Assembly: GCA_963730995.1 (NCBI GenBank) | Contig: CAVSUB010000005.1 | Location: 124,001-188,000, forward strand | Length of the DNA: 64,000 nt | Reading direction: 5' to 3' | DNA from: CAVSUB01 sp963730995 | GTDB lineage: Bacteria; Acidobacteriota; Vicinamibacteria; Vicinamibacterales; 2-12-FULL-66-21 | Shown here: positions 20,817 to 29,797 of the stretch, in pieces | Position numbering within the stretch: position 1 is the first letter of the stretch | Layout: every line of letters begins with the position of its first letter | Program-made: the position numbers and the translations under genes | Notes under the pieces: generated by a model | Database searches by the model: none | Seen by the model: the letters and a program-made list of their open reading frames with translations, nothing else | What the model was told of the DNA's origin: nothing

Positions 20817-22889
20817 ATGACCACCACAACCACGCTCACAGACACGCAGATGGATCAGCTCGCCATCAACACTATTCGAACGCTGTCGATGGATGCGGTC
20901 CAGGCGGCCAACTCGGGCCACCCGGGAACGCCGATGGCGCTCGCGCCGCTGGTGTACACCCTCTGGAATCGCGTCCTGCGCTTCGACCCCCAGGACCCGA
21001 TCTGGCCCGGCCGCGACCGCTTCGTGCTGTCGAACGGCCACGCCTCGATGTTGCTCTGGTCGATGCTCCACCTCACGGGGACGCGGACCGTGAATGCAGA
21101 ATACGAACGGCTGGGCGAGCCCTCGGTCACGCTCGATGACATCCGCCGGTTCCGTCAGTTCGGCAGCAAGGCGCCCGGCCATCCCGAATACCGTCTGGTC
21201 TCCGGCGTCGAGACGACGAGCGGTCCGCTGGGCCAGGGCATCGCGACCAGCGTCGGCATGGCCATCGGCGAGCGGTGGCTCGCCAACCGCTACAACCAGC
21301 CGGGCTTCGAGGTGTTCGACTACAACATCTACGCGATCTGCGGCGACGGCTGCCTGATGGAGGGCGTGAGCGCCGAAGCGGCATCGCTCGCGGGCCATCT
21401 GGGGCTGGACCATCTCTGTTGGATCTTCGACAACAACCACATCACCATCGAAGGGAGCACGGACCTGACGTTCACCGAGGACGTCGCGGGCCGTTTTCTG
21501 GCCTACGGGTGGAACGTCCTGCGCGTGGGCGACGCGAACGACATCGATCGCATCGAGCACGCCCTCAAGGTCTTCCGGCAGACCAAGGGGCGGCCGACGT
21601 TCATCATCCTCGACAGCAGCATCGGGTACGGCTCGCCCAACAGGCAGGGCACCGCCGCCGCCCACGGCGAGCCGCTCGGTGTCGAGGAAATCCGCCTCAC
21701 CAAGCGCGTGTACGGCTGGCCGGAGGACGCGTCCTTCCTCGTGCCTGACGGTGTCCGCGAGCACTTCGACGCCGGCGTCGGCAAGCGTGGCGCCGACGCT
21801 CGCCGGACGTGGACGAACCTCTTCGCCGAGTACCGATCCAAGTACCCGGACCTGGCGACGGAGATCGATCAGATGCAGCAGCGCAAGCTGCCCGCAGGCT
21901 GGGATCGGAACCTTCCGGTGTTCCCGGCCGATCCGAAGGGTGTGGCGGGACGCGAAGCCTCGGGCAAGGTGTTGAACGTCCTCGCGCAGAACGTCCCGTG
22001 GCTGCTGGGTGGCTCGGCGGACCTGGGTCCCTCGAACAAGACCACCCTGACGTTCGCCGGCGCCGGAAGTCTCCAGGCCGCCAGCCCCGGCGGAAGGAAT
22101 CTGCACTTCGGCGTCCGCGAGCATGCCATGGGCTCGATCCTGAACGGGCTCTCGCTGACGAAGCTGCGGCCGTTCGGCGCCACCTTCTTCATCTTCAGCG
22201 ACTACGCGCGGCCCGCGATCAGGCTCTCCGCCTTGATGGAACTGCCGACCATCTTCGTCTTCACGCACGACGCGATGAGCGACGGCGAGGACGGCCCGAC
22301 ACATCAGCCGGTCGAGCACCTGGCGTCGCTCCGCGCGATTCCGGGCCTCGTGATGCTGCGGCCCGGCGATGCCAACGAAGTAGTGGAGGCCTATCGCTAT
22401 CTCATGCCGTTGCGCCATGAGCCCGCGGTGCTCGTGCTGTCGCGGCACCCGCTGCCGACCCTCGATCGGAACAAGTACGCGTCGGCCGCTGGCGTCGCCC
22501 GCGGCGCCTACATCCTGGCAGACGCGCCGAACGGCAAGCCCGACGTGATTCTGATCGCCACCGGCAGCGAGATCGCACTGGCCGTGGAGGCGCACGAGAA
22601 GCTCCTCGAAGAGGGTGTGCACTCGCGCGTCGTCTCGATGCCGTCATGGGACATCTTCGAGCACCAGCCGCGGGAGTACCGCGACAGCGTCCTGCCGCCC
22701 GGGGTGACGGCGCGCGTCGCGATCGAGCAGGCGTCTACCTTCGGCTGGGAACGCTACGTGGGGACGACCGGCAAGGTCATCGGCATGCAGACGTTCGGCG
22801 CCTCGGCGCCGTTGAAGGCCTTGCAGAAGGAATACGGCTTCACTGTCGACAACGTTGTCGTCGCGGCCCGGGCACAACTGGCGCGGTGA
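20817..22889 (+). CDS. tkt: Transketolase
   Basis: A 690-residue thiamine-diphosphate enzyme transferring two-carbon units between sugar phosphates. Motifs: NSGHPGTPMALAPLVYTLWN near the N-terminus, LSNGHASMLLWSMLHLTG, ETTSGPLGQGIATSVGMAIG, and the ThDP/metal segment GDGCLMEGVSAEAASLAGHL with the downstream DNNHITIEG. The pyrimidine-binding domain has REHAMGSILNGLSL, and the C-terminal domain ATGSEIALAVEAHEKL. The frame is intact, unlike its four upstream partners. No Shine-Dalgarno is present before ATG 20817 because a GC hairpin repeat occupies that position; ATG 20850 (MDQLAINTIRTLSM) is a possible alternative. Confidence 0.95.
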   Translation: MTTTTTLTDTQMDQLAINTIRTLSMDAVQAANSGHPGTPMALAPLVYTLWNRVLRFDPQDPIWPGRDRFVLSNGHASMLLWSMLHLTGTRTVNAEYERLGEPSVTLDDIRRFRQFGSKAPGHPEYRLVSGVETTSGPLGQGIATSVGMAIGERWLANRYNQPGFEVFDYNIYAICGDGCLMEGVSAEAASLAGHLGLDHLCWIFDNNHITIEGSTDLTFTEDVAGRFLAYGWNVLRVGDANDIDRIEHALKVFRQTKGRPTFIILDSSIGYGSPNRQGTAAAHGEPLGVEEIRLTKRVYGWPEDASFLVPDGVREHFDAGVGKRGADARRTWTNLFAEYRSKYPDLATEIDQMQQRKLPAGWDRNLPVFPADPKGVAGREASGKVLNVLAQNVPWLLGGSADLGPSNKTTLTFAGAGSLQAASPGGRNLHFGVREHAMGSILNGLSLTKLRPFGATFFIFSDYARPAIRLSALMELPTIFVFTHDAMSDGEDGPTHQPVEHLASLRAIPGLVMLRPGDANEVVEAYRYLMPLRHEPAVLVLSRHPLPTLDRNKYASAAGVARGAYILADAPNGKPDVILIATGSEIALAVEAHEKLLEEGVHSRVVSMPSWDIFEHQPREYRDSVLPPGVTARVAIEQASTFGWERYVGTTGKVIGMQTFGASAPLKALQKEYGFTVDNVVVAARAQLAR

Positions 22890-22898
22890 TGCCGCGCT

Positions 22899-23738
22899 CT
22901 ACGACAGGTGCTTGATGAGCAGCACCTCGTTGCCCCGTTCGTTGTAGGCGACTTCATCCACGACCTGCCGCACGATGAGCATGCCGAATCCGCCCGGCCG
23001 CATGCCAGTTTCTGCGCGATTGAGGGCGGCGGCAATTACGGCTTCGGGCTCGCTCGACGCGGTCGCATGGGCCAGGGCTGCCGGGTCGAACCCCGGACCC
23101 GGATCACGGAGGTGGTACACGATCGCGCGTGCCGTCCGGGCGGCGGTCACCTCGATCACCTGCTCGGGATCGAAGCCCCCGCCATGCTCCATGGCGTTCA
23201 GCAGCATCTCTCTGAAGGCGGTCATGAGCAGATCGCGTTCGCTATCGTCGTCTACGATACCCGCTTGAAGTTCCGTCATGAAGCGCACCAGCCGATCGGC
23301 GGTGAGCAGACGACACGACACTCTCAGCGTCAGCCAGTGCGGAGCCCCTGAGACGACTTCGATTCCGTCGCGCCACTGATCGTCCTTGAGCGCCGCGCGC
23401 GCCATGTCCGCGATCTCCCGGATGTCGAACGGTTGGGCGAAGCACGCGAACACGTGCGCCCTGAGCGCCGCGATCACGGCATCCGGAGACACAGCCGGAG
23501 CGAGGGCGATGATCCTGACGCCTGGACGGCGTTCGCGCAACAGCGCACAAAGCGCGAGGTCTTCGCGCACCGATGTCTCCGGATCCGTGACGACCACATC
23601 AACCGCATGTGATTGCAGCCGGTGCACCGCCTCGACGGGCCCTTCGCACGTCTCGATCTCGTGGCCGTGGAGTGCTCTCTCGCGACGGAGCGCGTCCGCG
23701 AGCGCGTTGTCGGGTCCAATGATGAGGATTCTGCCCAC
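22899..23738 (-). CDS. Response-regulator receiver fused to RsbW-like ATPase domain
   Basis: A 279-residue two-domain protein. Residues 1-115 form a receiver-like domain (GRILIIGPDNALADALRRER, then DVVVTDPETS with the probable phospho-Asp). Residues 140-275 form a HATPase_c_2 domain of the anti-sigma-factor kinase type: FREMLLNAMEHGGGFDP is the N-box, DPGPGFDP the G1 box, and RPGGFGMLIVRQVVDEV the G2 region. The start is GTG at 23738 with GGAG 8 bases upstream. Such fusions can act as phosphorylation-controlled partner-switching kinases. No sigma factor or antagonist is adjacent. It is convergent with tkt, 9 bases apart. Confidence 0.82.
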   Translation of the reverse strand: MGRILIIGPDNALADALRRERALHGHEIETCEGPVEAVHRLQSHAVDVVVTDPETSVREDLALCALLRERRPGVRIIALAPAVSPDAVIAALRAHVFACFAQPFDIREIADMARAALKDDQWRDGIEVVSGAPHWLTLRVSCRLLTADRLVRFMTELQAGIVDDDSERDLLMTAFREMLLNAMEHGGGFDPEQVIEVTAARTARAIVYHLRDPGPGFDPAALAHATASSEPEAVIAAALNRAETGMRPGGFGMLIVRQVVDEVAYNERGNEVLLIKHLS

Positions 23739-23926
23739 GATATCGCTCCACTTCGACGAGCTTCGATGACTTGCCCGATGCGCCGCGAGGACCGCGTGCG
23801 TTCGCACGACCGCTGTCATCGTGTGAGACCGACCCTCGCGTCAGGCCTTCAAAGCGGCGGTCCGAGCGCAACGGGTCGAACCCCGGCTCCACTCCCAGAT
23901 ACTGCAGTTGCATCTTCAAGGCTTTC

Positions 23927-24331
23927 TCAATTGGTCTGACGACGTTCGCCACCGGACCTAGGGGCAGCTGCCACGCCGGACCAGACGGCGAGCGCTGCGT
24001 GCAGAGCAACCGCCGGCCACATAAGAACGCCGACGAGTCCCACGACGGCACCAGCGTGTGCGAGAACCGCGGCGGCGGCGCAGTTGTACAGCAGCATCGC
24101 CGCGATTAACCCGCGCAGGGCGAGGCTCGGTCCGTCATCGCGCGCCAGCCAGCAGGCGACGCCCAACGAGAGCAACGCGGCGCCGGCGATGCGGGCCACG
24201 ACGAGCGCGGCCGGCGCGTCGAGCGATGCGCCGAGCAAGAACGCGACGACAAGCGTCGGTGACACCAGCAGCATCAAGCCGGTCGCCGTCTCGACTAACG
24301 CAGTCACGATCAGCAGCTTTTTTGCGACCAT
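23927..24331 (-). CDS. Small four-helix membrane protein, unknown function
   Basis: A 134-residue hydrophobic protein beginning MVAKKLLIVTALVETATGLM with three further predicted membrane segments (LVVARIAGAALLSLGVACWL, GLIAAMLLYNCAAAAVLAHA, VVGLVGVLMWPAVALHAALA). It ends in a short charged tail. I do not recognise a named family; the pattern resembles DoxX-like or DUF-type small membrane proteins. It lies 142 bases downstream of the HupE gene on the same strand and may be the last gene of that operon. The frame is intact. Confidence 0.65.
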   Translation of the reverse strand: MVAKKLLIVTALVETATGLMLLVSPTLVVAFLLGASLDAPAALVVARIAGAALLSLGVACWLARDDGPSLALRGLIAAMLLYNCAAAAVLAHAGAVVGLVGVLMWPAVALHAALAVWSGVAAAPRSGGERRQTN

Positions 24332-24473
24332 CAGCTGGACCGCCAATCGCTGAGGCTCATGTGGATCTGTCCTTCTTGGCCCGCTGTAGCGGCGGCGCGC
24401 TCCATGCGCGCCGTATGATCTGGTACACCCACTTCGAGACCCATCGATCGACGCGAACGGGCGCACCCTGTGG

Positions 24474-25483
24474 TCAGAACGCGGCGACTCGTTCGACCAG
24501 CCAGAAGCTCGCGAGCGCCACCAATGGCATACGGCGCGATGCGCCAGAGCCAGGCGGGTTGCGACAATCGAAGCCGTTGTCCCGCGCGCCAGCCAACTGC
24601 GATCACTGCCAACACAGCTCCGACAAACAGCAACTGCCCAATCTCGACGCCGACATTGAAGAACAGCAAGGCGATCGGAATGGACGACTGCGGCAAGCCG
24701 ACCTCCGCGAGCGCGCCGGCAAAGCCGAATCCGTGCAGCAGCCCGAACGTGAACGCCACGACCCACGGATAGTGTTGCGTCACGCTGTAGCGGCCTTGCC
24801 GCGTGTGGACGATCTCCGACGCGACGAAGACAATGCTCAGCGCAATCGACGCTTCGACCGGCGGCCGCGGGACGTGCACCCAGCCGAGGGTTGCCCCGGC
24901 AAGCGTCAGACTGTGCGTCGCCGTGAACGCCGTGATGGTGACGAGCAGTCGTCGCCGGCCCCTGCACGAGGAGCACCATCGCGAGCACGAACAGCAGGTG
25001 ATCGAACCCGGACAGGATGTGTTCGATCCCGAGGATCGTATACGTCCTGACGACTTCCAGCCGACCAGGGCTGGGCCTGCCGACGAAGCGGGGGCTCACC
25101 GGCAGGATGCGCTCGAGCTGCACGGTGCCGTCCAGGCGCACGAGCCGCGCGAGCACGTCGATCCGGGTTTCCGAGAGCTGCGAGAAGAAGATGGCCTTCC
25201 CGTCGAGCCCGTCCGGCACACGGATGCGCCAGCGCTGCACCGTGATGCCGCGCGAGAAGGTGCTGCGCACCTCCGTGAGTGCCTCGGTCCCGTCGGGGAA
25301 CTGCGGCTTCACCTTGAGCGTGGTGGACTCGTCGATCGCCGGGACCTTCCAGAGGACGTCGTACGTCTCCCGGTCCAGCTGCGTGAGCTGCAGGTAGCCC
25401 GGCTTGAACTCGTCCGCGCGACCTGGAACGATCGCGGTGAGGAGCAATGCCACGACGACGAGCGGGAGAGAGACCGTTCTCAT
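24474..25483 (-). CDS. HupE/UreJ family membrane protein (frame-broken)
   Basis: A secretory signal (MRTVSLPLVVVALLLTAIVP) is followed by an extracytoplasmic beta-rich region of about 140 residues (EFKPGYLQLTQLDRETYDVL and on), then the HupE_UreJ_2 membrane domain. That domain shows LGIEHILSGFDHLLFVLAMV, after a break ITAFTATHSLTLAGATLGWV, and HGFGFAGALAEVGL. The His residues in GIEHIL, FDHLLF, ATHSLTL and LLHGFGFA are the family's conserved candidates for metal binding. Frames change near 24962 and 24520. Its ATG overlaps the stop of the upstream PPIase gene (ATGA), so the two are translationally coupled. Confidence 0.82.
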
Positions 25484-26327
25484 CGCCGTTCCGTCGCCAG
25501 CTCCGTCTCGATGCTGACCTGATATTCGCCGCGCATCTTCGTGTAGGCGTCGTTGCGCGCGCGCTGGCGGCGCTCGTTCTCCCATTCGCGCACGACCTGG
25601 TCGCGCACGGCGGTGAGCTGCGGCGCCACCGCGGGCGTGCGATCCGAGACGCGCACGTAGTGCGCCCCGAAGCTCGAGTCGATCGGCCCCACCCATTCGC
25701 CGACCGGCACTTTCTCGAGAGCCGCGGCAAAGGAGGCGCCAAAGTCGCGCGCCACCAGATCGGCAGGAGTCAGCGTCATCCGATACGGCAGCAACGTCGG
25801 CTTGCCAAGTTTCTCGGGGTCAGTACCGCTTCCGAAGGGCCTCACGCGTGACCGCCACGGCGTGCACCACTCCGCGGACCGGACGTGGGTTGTCCAAGAA
25901 ACACCTGCTCGAAGGTGAGGATGGCCGGCTGAACGAAGCGCGCCTGGTTCGCCGTCAGGTACGCGGACAGGTCCGCGTCGGTCGGCGCCCGTGTCGAGGC
26001 GTCCTCCTCCGCGATCATCTCGATCTTCTGGCGGACTCGACGCTTCACGACGATGTCGTCACGTTCGAGCCCGAGTCTCACACCTTCCCGGTACAGGATC
26101 TCATCGCGTACGTACGACTCAATCAGGTGGTTCAACTCGATGGTGGACGGTTCGCGACCTCTCGCCGCCACATGCTGTGTCACCAGGTCGTCTACCACCC
26201 CCTGGGTGATGACGATGCGGCGCCCGCCGGAATCGCCGGGCGACACCCATCGATAGGCGCCGAAGAGCGCGATGCCGATCAGCAGGAAGTGCAGCATCGG
26301 CTCGCCGAGAAGTTTTCGAATGTGCAT
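25480..26327 (-). CDS. Membrane-anchored PpiC-type peptidyl-prolyl isomerase (frame-broken)
   Basis: The N-terminus MHIRKLLGEPMLHFLLIGIA is a single membrane anchor. A SurA/PrsA-like helical region follows (HLIESYVRDEILYREGVRLG, then DLSAYLTANQARFVQPAILT), and then a parvulin-like C-terminal domain (FAAALEKVPVGEWVGPIDSS, FGAHYVRV). It probably folds or chaperones periplasmic proteins. Breaks lie near 25900 and 25830. It sits between DUF3604 (47-base gap) and HupE (ATGA overlap). From memory, this trio recurs in other bacteria, suggesting the isomerase serves the HupE or DUF3604 product. Confidence 0.78.
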
Positions 26328-26374
26328 GCGGTTTACCTGAGCGCCCGCATTCCGATGACGCGAACGTCGCACCT

Positions 26375-28378
26375 CTACTTTGGCGAATACCAGATGGGCG
26401 ACGTGAACGCCCGCTCCTGCGTCGTCATCGGCACCTTCGGGTCCGTGATCTTGATCTTGAAGTACGCCGCGTCGTAGGCGGTCCAGCGCGGCGTCGGGAT
26501 TTCGAGGACGCGCGCGTAGTAGACCGCCCGGACCGACGGATCGAAGTCCGGGTCCTTCCAGACGGTGACGAGTTCCGGATCGCCGATGGTGTTGGTCCAC
26601 GTCGCGGTGGCGACGTCCACGGTGTTCCCCACCGGGGTCAGCTTGCCGTTGACGATCTTGCGCCGGTCCTTGTCGCCCCAGACCACGTCGTAGATCTTCT
26701 CCTGCGGCTTGCCGTCCTTGCCCAGCCATCCCTTGATGATCTGGATGCGATCGAGGTTGCCGCTGAACCGGTCTTTGAGCGCGGCGACGAGGAACGTCGG
26801 CGCCTTGCCGGCCGGCGCAGCGGGAAGATCGGCGCCCATCGGCACACCTTTCGCGTAGCCGGCCACCGCCGGCGTGCGCGTGGCGTCAGCCTGCGTGAAG
26901 TCGTAGCCACCGAAAAACCGGACGATCATGCGGGGACCGCTCGTCGCGTAGGTCTCGCGGCGCATCATCGCGTCCCACAGCTCCGCACGCGTGTTGCCGG
27001 TCGCCCACACGGCGGTGTATCCGGCCGCCGTCATCTCCCAGCCTTTCACGATGCGGTTGGGGCCGAAGTTCATCGCGTCCTCGTCCCACCGATCCGGCCG
27101 GGGCTCGGCACTCGGGAATTTGGCGAAGAAGTTGTCCTCTTCGGCCGCCACCAGGCCGTTGTGGGTGTCGGTTCCGCCCGCCATCCCGAACTTGAACGGG
27201 TTGGTCCCCAGATCCTGTTCCACCTTCAGGCCGTTCTTGAGCGCTTCGCGCGCGTATTCGCCCGCGATCATGCCGGGCTTCTTCGGCGTCTGCGTCAGGT
27301 TGCCGCGGTCCCACAGCTCGTAGGCGGCGAAGTCGTCGGTCGGCGACAGCGACGGATGCGACTCGCTCTGCCCCTTCATCTGAATCGCTTCGAACAGCGG
27401 CTCCCACCGCTGCCGCGCGTCGGCCCACGCCTTGGTGAGCGGGTCGCCGCTGAAGGTCGTCAGCGCGAACATCCGGCCGTTCGAGAGATTGCCGTTGTGC
27501 GGGATCGCGAGGATCTTGCCGCCGGTCGTCTTCTCCCATTCGGTCATCCACTTCCAGAGGTCCTCGGGGTTCTCGCTCTGGAACGTGGTGTACGGCAGCA
27601 CCTGGTCGGCCTTGTCCTTGTTGTCGCGGTAGATGATGTTCCGGTGCAGGTTGTCGCCGCCGCCGGCGTTCGACGTCCACTCGTAGCCGATGAACGCCGT
27701 GAAGCGCCCCGGTTCGTTGTACTTCTCCGCGATCGTGGTGGTCTTGGCCCAGACGCTCTTGGCAAACTTCGGATCCGTCGCGGCCGGCGGCAGCTTCTTG
27801 TTCGCCTGCGCGGCGACCAGTTCCATCACGGCCTTCTTCGCCTCCACCGGACCGCCGTTGAACATCTCGCGCCACCGTCTTGAGCGTCGGGTCGGCCATC
27901 ATCTCGGGATTGCCGCCCTTGATCTCGGTGATCATGCCCATCATGTCGGAGTGATCCGTGATGGCGACCCAGTCGAGCGGCTGTCCGAGCTTCACCGGCT
28001 GGCCGCTGGTCGAGGTGACTTCCTCGCCCCGCGCAAACCGCGTCGCCTCCTCGGGACCGAGCGTCGCGCCGCTGCCGCCGGCATCAACCGACCACGCGGT
28101 GTGGACGTGCTCGTCGCCGAAGTACGGGCGCTCGGGGTAATTCCTGCCTGCGTACGGCGAGTAGCCAGGCTTCTTGTAGAACATGGTCGGATCGGCCGGC
28201 TTGATCTCGCCGGTGTCGGCGGTAGACGTCCCGGCGCCGGTCGGCGGACCGCCAAGTTGCACGGCGGCCGACGGCTCCGCGGCAGGCGTGGCCGGAGGCG
28301 CTGTGGCCTGCGGGACTGGCTGCCGCAGGCGGCGGCGAGCAACACTGTCCCAATCACGATGAGTTGCCTCATGGGCAT
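26375..28378 (-). CDS. DUF3604 family secreted protein (frame-broken)
   Basis: A lipoprotein-like signal (MPMRQLIVIGTVLLAAACGS) starts a protein of about 665 residues. The conserved histidine/aspartate clusters YFGDEHVHTAWSVDAGGSG, DWVAITDHSDMMG, ILAIPHNGNLSNGRMF and FGMAGGTDTHNGLVAAEED are those of DUF3604 and resemble the metal-binding motifs of PHP-type phosphoesterases. A metal-dependent hydrolase is therefore a reasonable inference, but the substrate is unknown. The start at 28378 has GAGG 8 bases upstream. Frames change near 28310 and 27860. It is the first gene of the minus-strand operon with the PPIase and HupE genes. Confidence 0.83.
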
Positions 28379-28878
28379 GGCACCTTCCTCATGTCGTTCG
28401 CCGACGAACATCGCATCGTGCACGTTAAGGTTGAACCGAGTGCGGGTTGCAAGACGACCGCCACTGTCCTCCCGCCGACAGCTTCGTTGGGACACTTCTC
28501 GTTCAGCCTCGATCGCCAGCTGTCCAGCCAGCCGAGCCAGCAGGATGCCTCACAACATACGGTGACGTGCCCAAGACGACCCGCGGCGGATCGCAACCCG
28601 GGGTACTCCGCAGGCGGCCGGTTACGGAGGCTCCGTCATTCCGGAGTGCCTCCGGGATGACGGGAGTCGCAACGGGTTGGGGTAGTTCCCGAGCGCCGCC
28701 GCAATCAGCGTCCAGAAACCTGTGGACCCAGCAGGTTCGCCGGAAGAGGCAGAGCGAGCGCCGGGCTGGCATGTCCGCTGCACTGCATCCGTACGCTGGC
28801 TCCACCAGAACCAACCGTTGCCGTTCCGCTGGACAACTACGGCTGCGTGAGCTTGGAAGGTGACTATCCACTGAAGGC
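28379..28878. other. Divergent intergenic region with palindrome
   Basis: Five hundred bases between the DUF3604 operon and the plus-strand block starting at 28879. I see no gene. It contains the hairpin element at 28633-28663. Promoters for both directions should lie here. Confidence 0.5.
28633..28663. repeat. REP-like palindrome CCGTCATTCCGGAG
   Basis: CCGTCATTCCGGAG, a TGC loop, then CTCCGGGATGACGG: a 14-base inverted repeat with a single mismatch or wobble. The half-site ATTCCGG resembles the CCGGAATGCCGGAG motif found in four other intergenic gaps, so these may be full and partial copies of one dispersed element. Confidence 0.75.
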
Positions 28879-29784
28879 ATGAAGAGACTGCCCCGTGCGG
28901 CCACCACTCTCGTCCTGCTGGTGATGCCCATGTGCGCGTCGGCACAGGAGTTGGAGCCGGGCGCGTACTGGCCCATCCCTGCGGGGCTGAACATCGTGAC
29001 CGTCGTCGACAGTTTCAACTCGGGCGATCTCGCGTTCGATCCTTCCGCCCCAATCGACAATGCGAGCGCCAGGATCAACACGACGTCGTTTGCGTTCACG
29101 CGGGCGTTCAGGCTGGCTGGACGATCGGCGAACGTGGGGCTGGCGCTGCCCGTTATCGGTGGTCATCTGGATGGCAACTATCTGGGGGAACACGCGGAGG
29201 TCGACCGGTTCGGGCTGGGCGACCCGAGACTGAGAGTGGCGATGAACCTTTATGGGGCTCCTGCGATGACGCCGAAGGAGTTCGCGTCGTATCAGCTGGG
29301 GACCATTCTTGGCGTCAGCGTCACCGTGGCGCCCCCGCTTGGACAATACGACTCGGCGAAGCTGATCAACCTCGGCAATCATCGCTGGTCGATCAAGCCG
29401 GAGGTCGGCCTCGCGCGCGGCCGCGGCCCGTGGGTGTTGGAGATGATGGCGGGGGTCTGGTTGTTTACGGACAACACGGACTTCTTTGGAGGGCGCACGC
29501 GGAAGCAGGACCCGATTGCCGCTGCGCAGGTCCACGTGACCTACAGGTTCAAGCGCACCATGTGGCTGGCCGGCGATGCCAACTACTTTACCGGCGGGCA
29601 GACGACGATCGGCGGGAAGCTGAATCTCGATCTCCAGCGCAACTCGCGTGTCGGGGCCACGTTTTCGAGAGCGCTCGATCGTCATCAGGCGATCCGTATG
29701 TCGGTGAGCCGAGGGGCCTACACGACGATAGGCGCCGACTTCCTGTCTGTCGCGGCGAGCTACAGCTACGCGTGGGCACGCTGA
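28879..29784 (+). CDS. Secreted MetA-pathway/phenol-degradation-type outer-membrane protein
   Basis: A 301-residue protein with a signal peptide (MKRLPRAATTLVLLVMPMCASA) followed by a beta-strand-rich body. Segments such as PGAYWPIPAGLNIVTVVDSF, GLGDPRLRVAMNL, SVTVAPPLGQYDSAKLINLG, WSIKPEVGLARGRGPW and a C-terminal FLSVAASYSYAWAR match the Phenol_MetA_deg / transporter family of small outer-membrane barrels. The real substrate is unknown; the family name comes from one early member. It lies 13 bases before the MltF-like gene, so the two are probably co-transcribed. The frame is intact. Confidence 0.78.
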   Translation: MKRLPRAATTLVLLVMPMCASAQELEPGAYWPIPAGLNIVTVVDSFNSGDLAFDPSAPIDNASARINTTSFAFTRAFRLAGRSANVGLALPVIGGHLDGNYLGEHAEVDRFGLGDPRLRVAMNLYGAPAMTPKEFASYQLGTILGVSVTVAPPLGQYDSAKLINLGNHRWSIKPEVGLARGRGPWVLEMMAGVWLFTDNTDFFGGRTRKQDPIAAAQVHVTYRFKRTMWLAGDANYFTGGQTTIGGKLNLDLQRNSRVGATFSRALDRHQAIRMSVSRGAYTTIGADFLSVAASYSYAWAR

Positions 29785-29797
29785 AAAGGACGGAGGC

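Noticed and set aside
24058..25050. A 330-codon plus-strand frame across the HupE region
   Set aside because: Arg/Ser-rich shadow without motifs; the minus strand shows HupE helices with conserved His residues.
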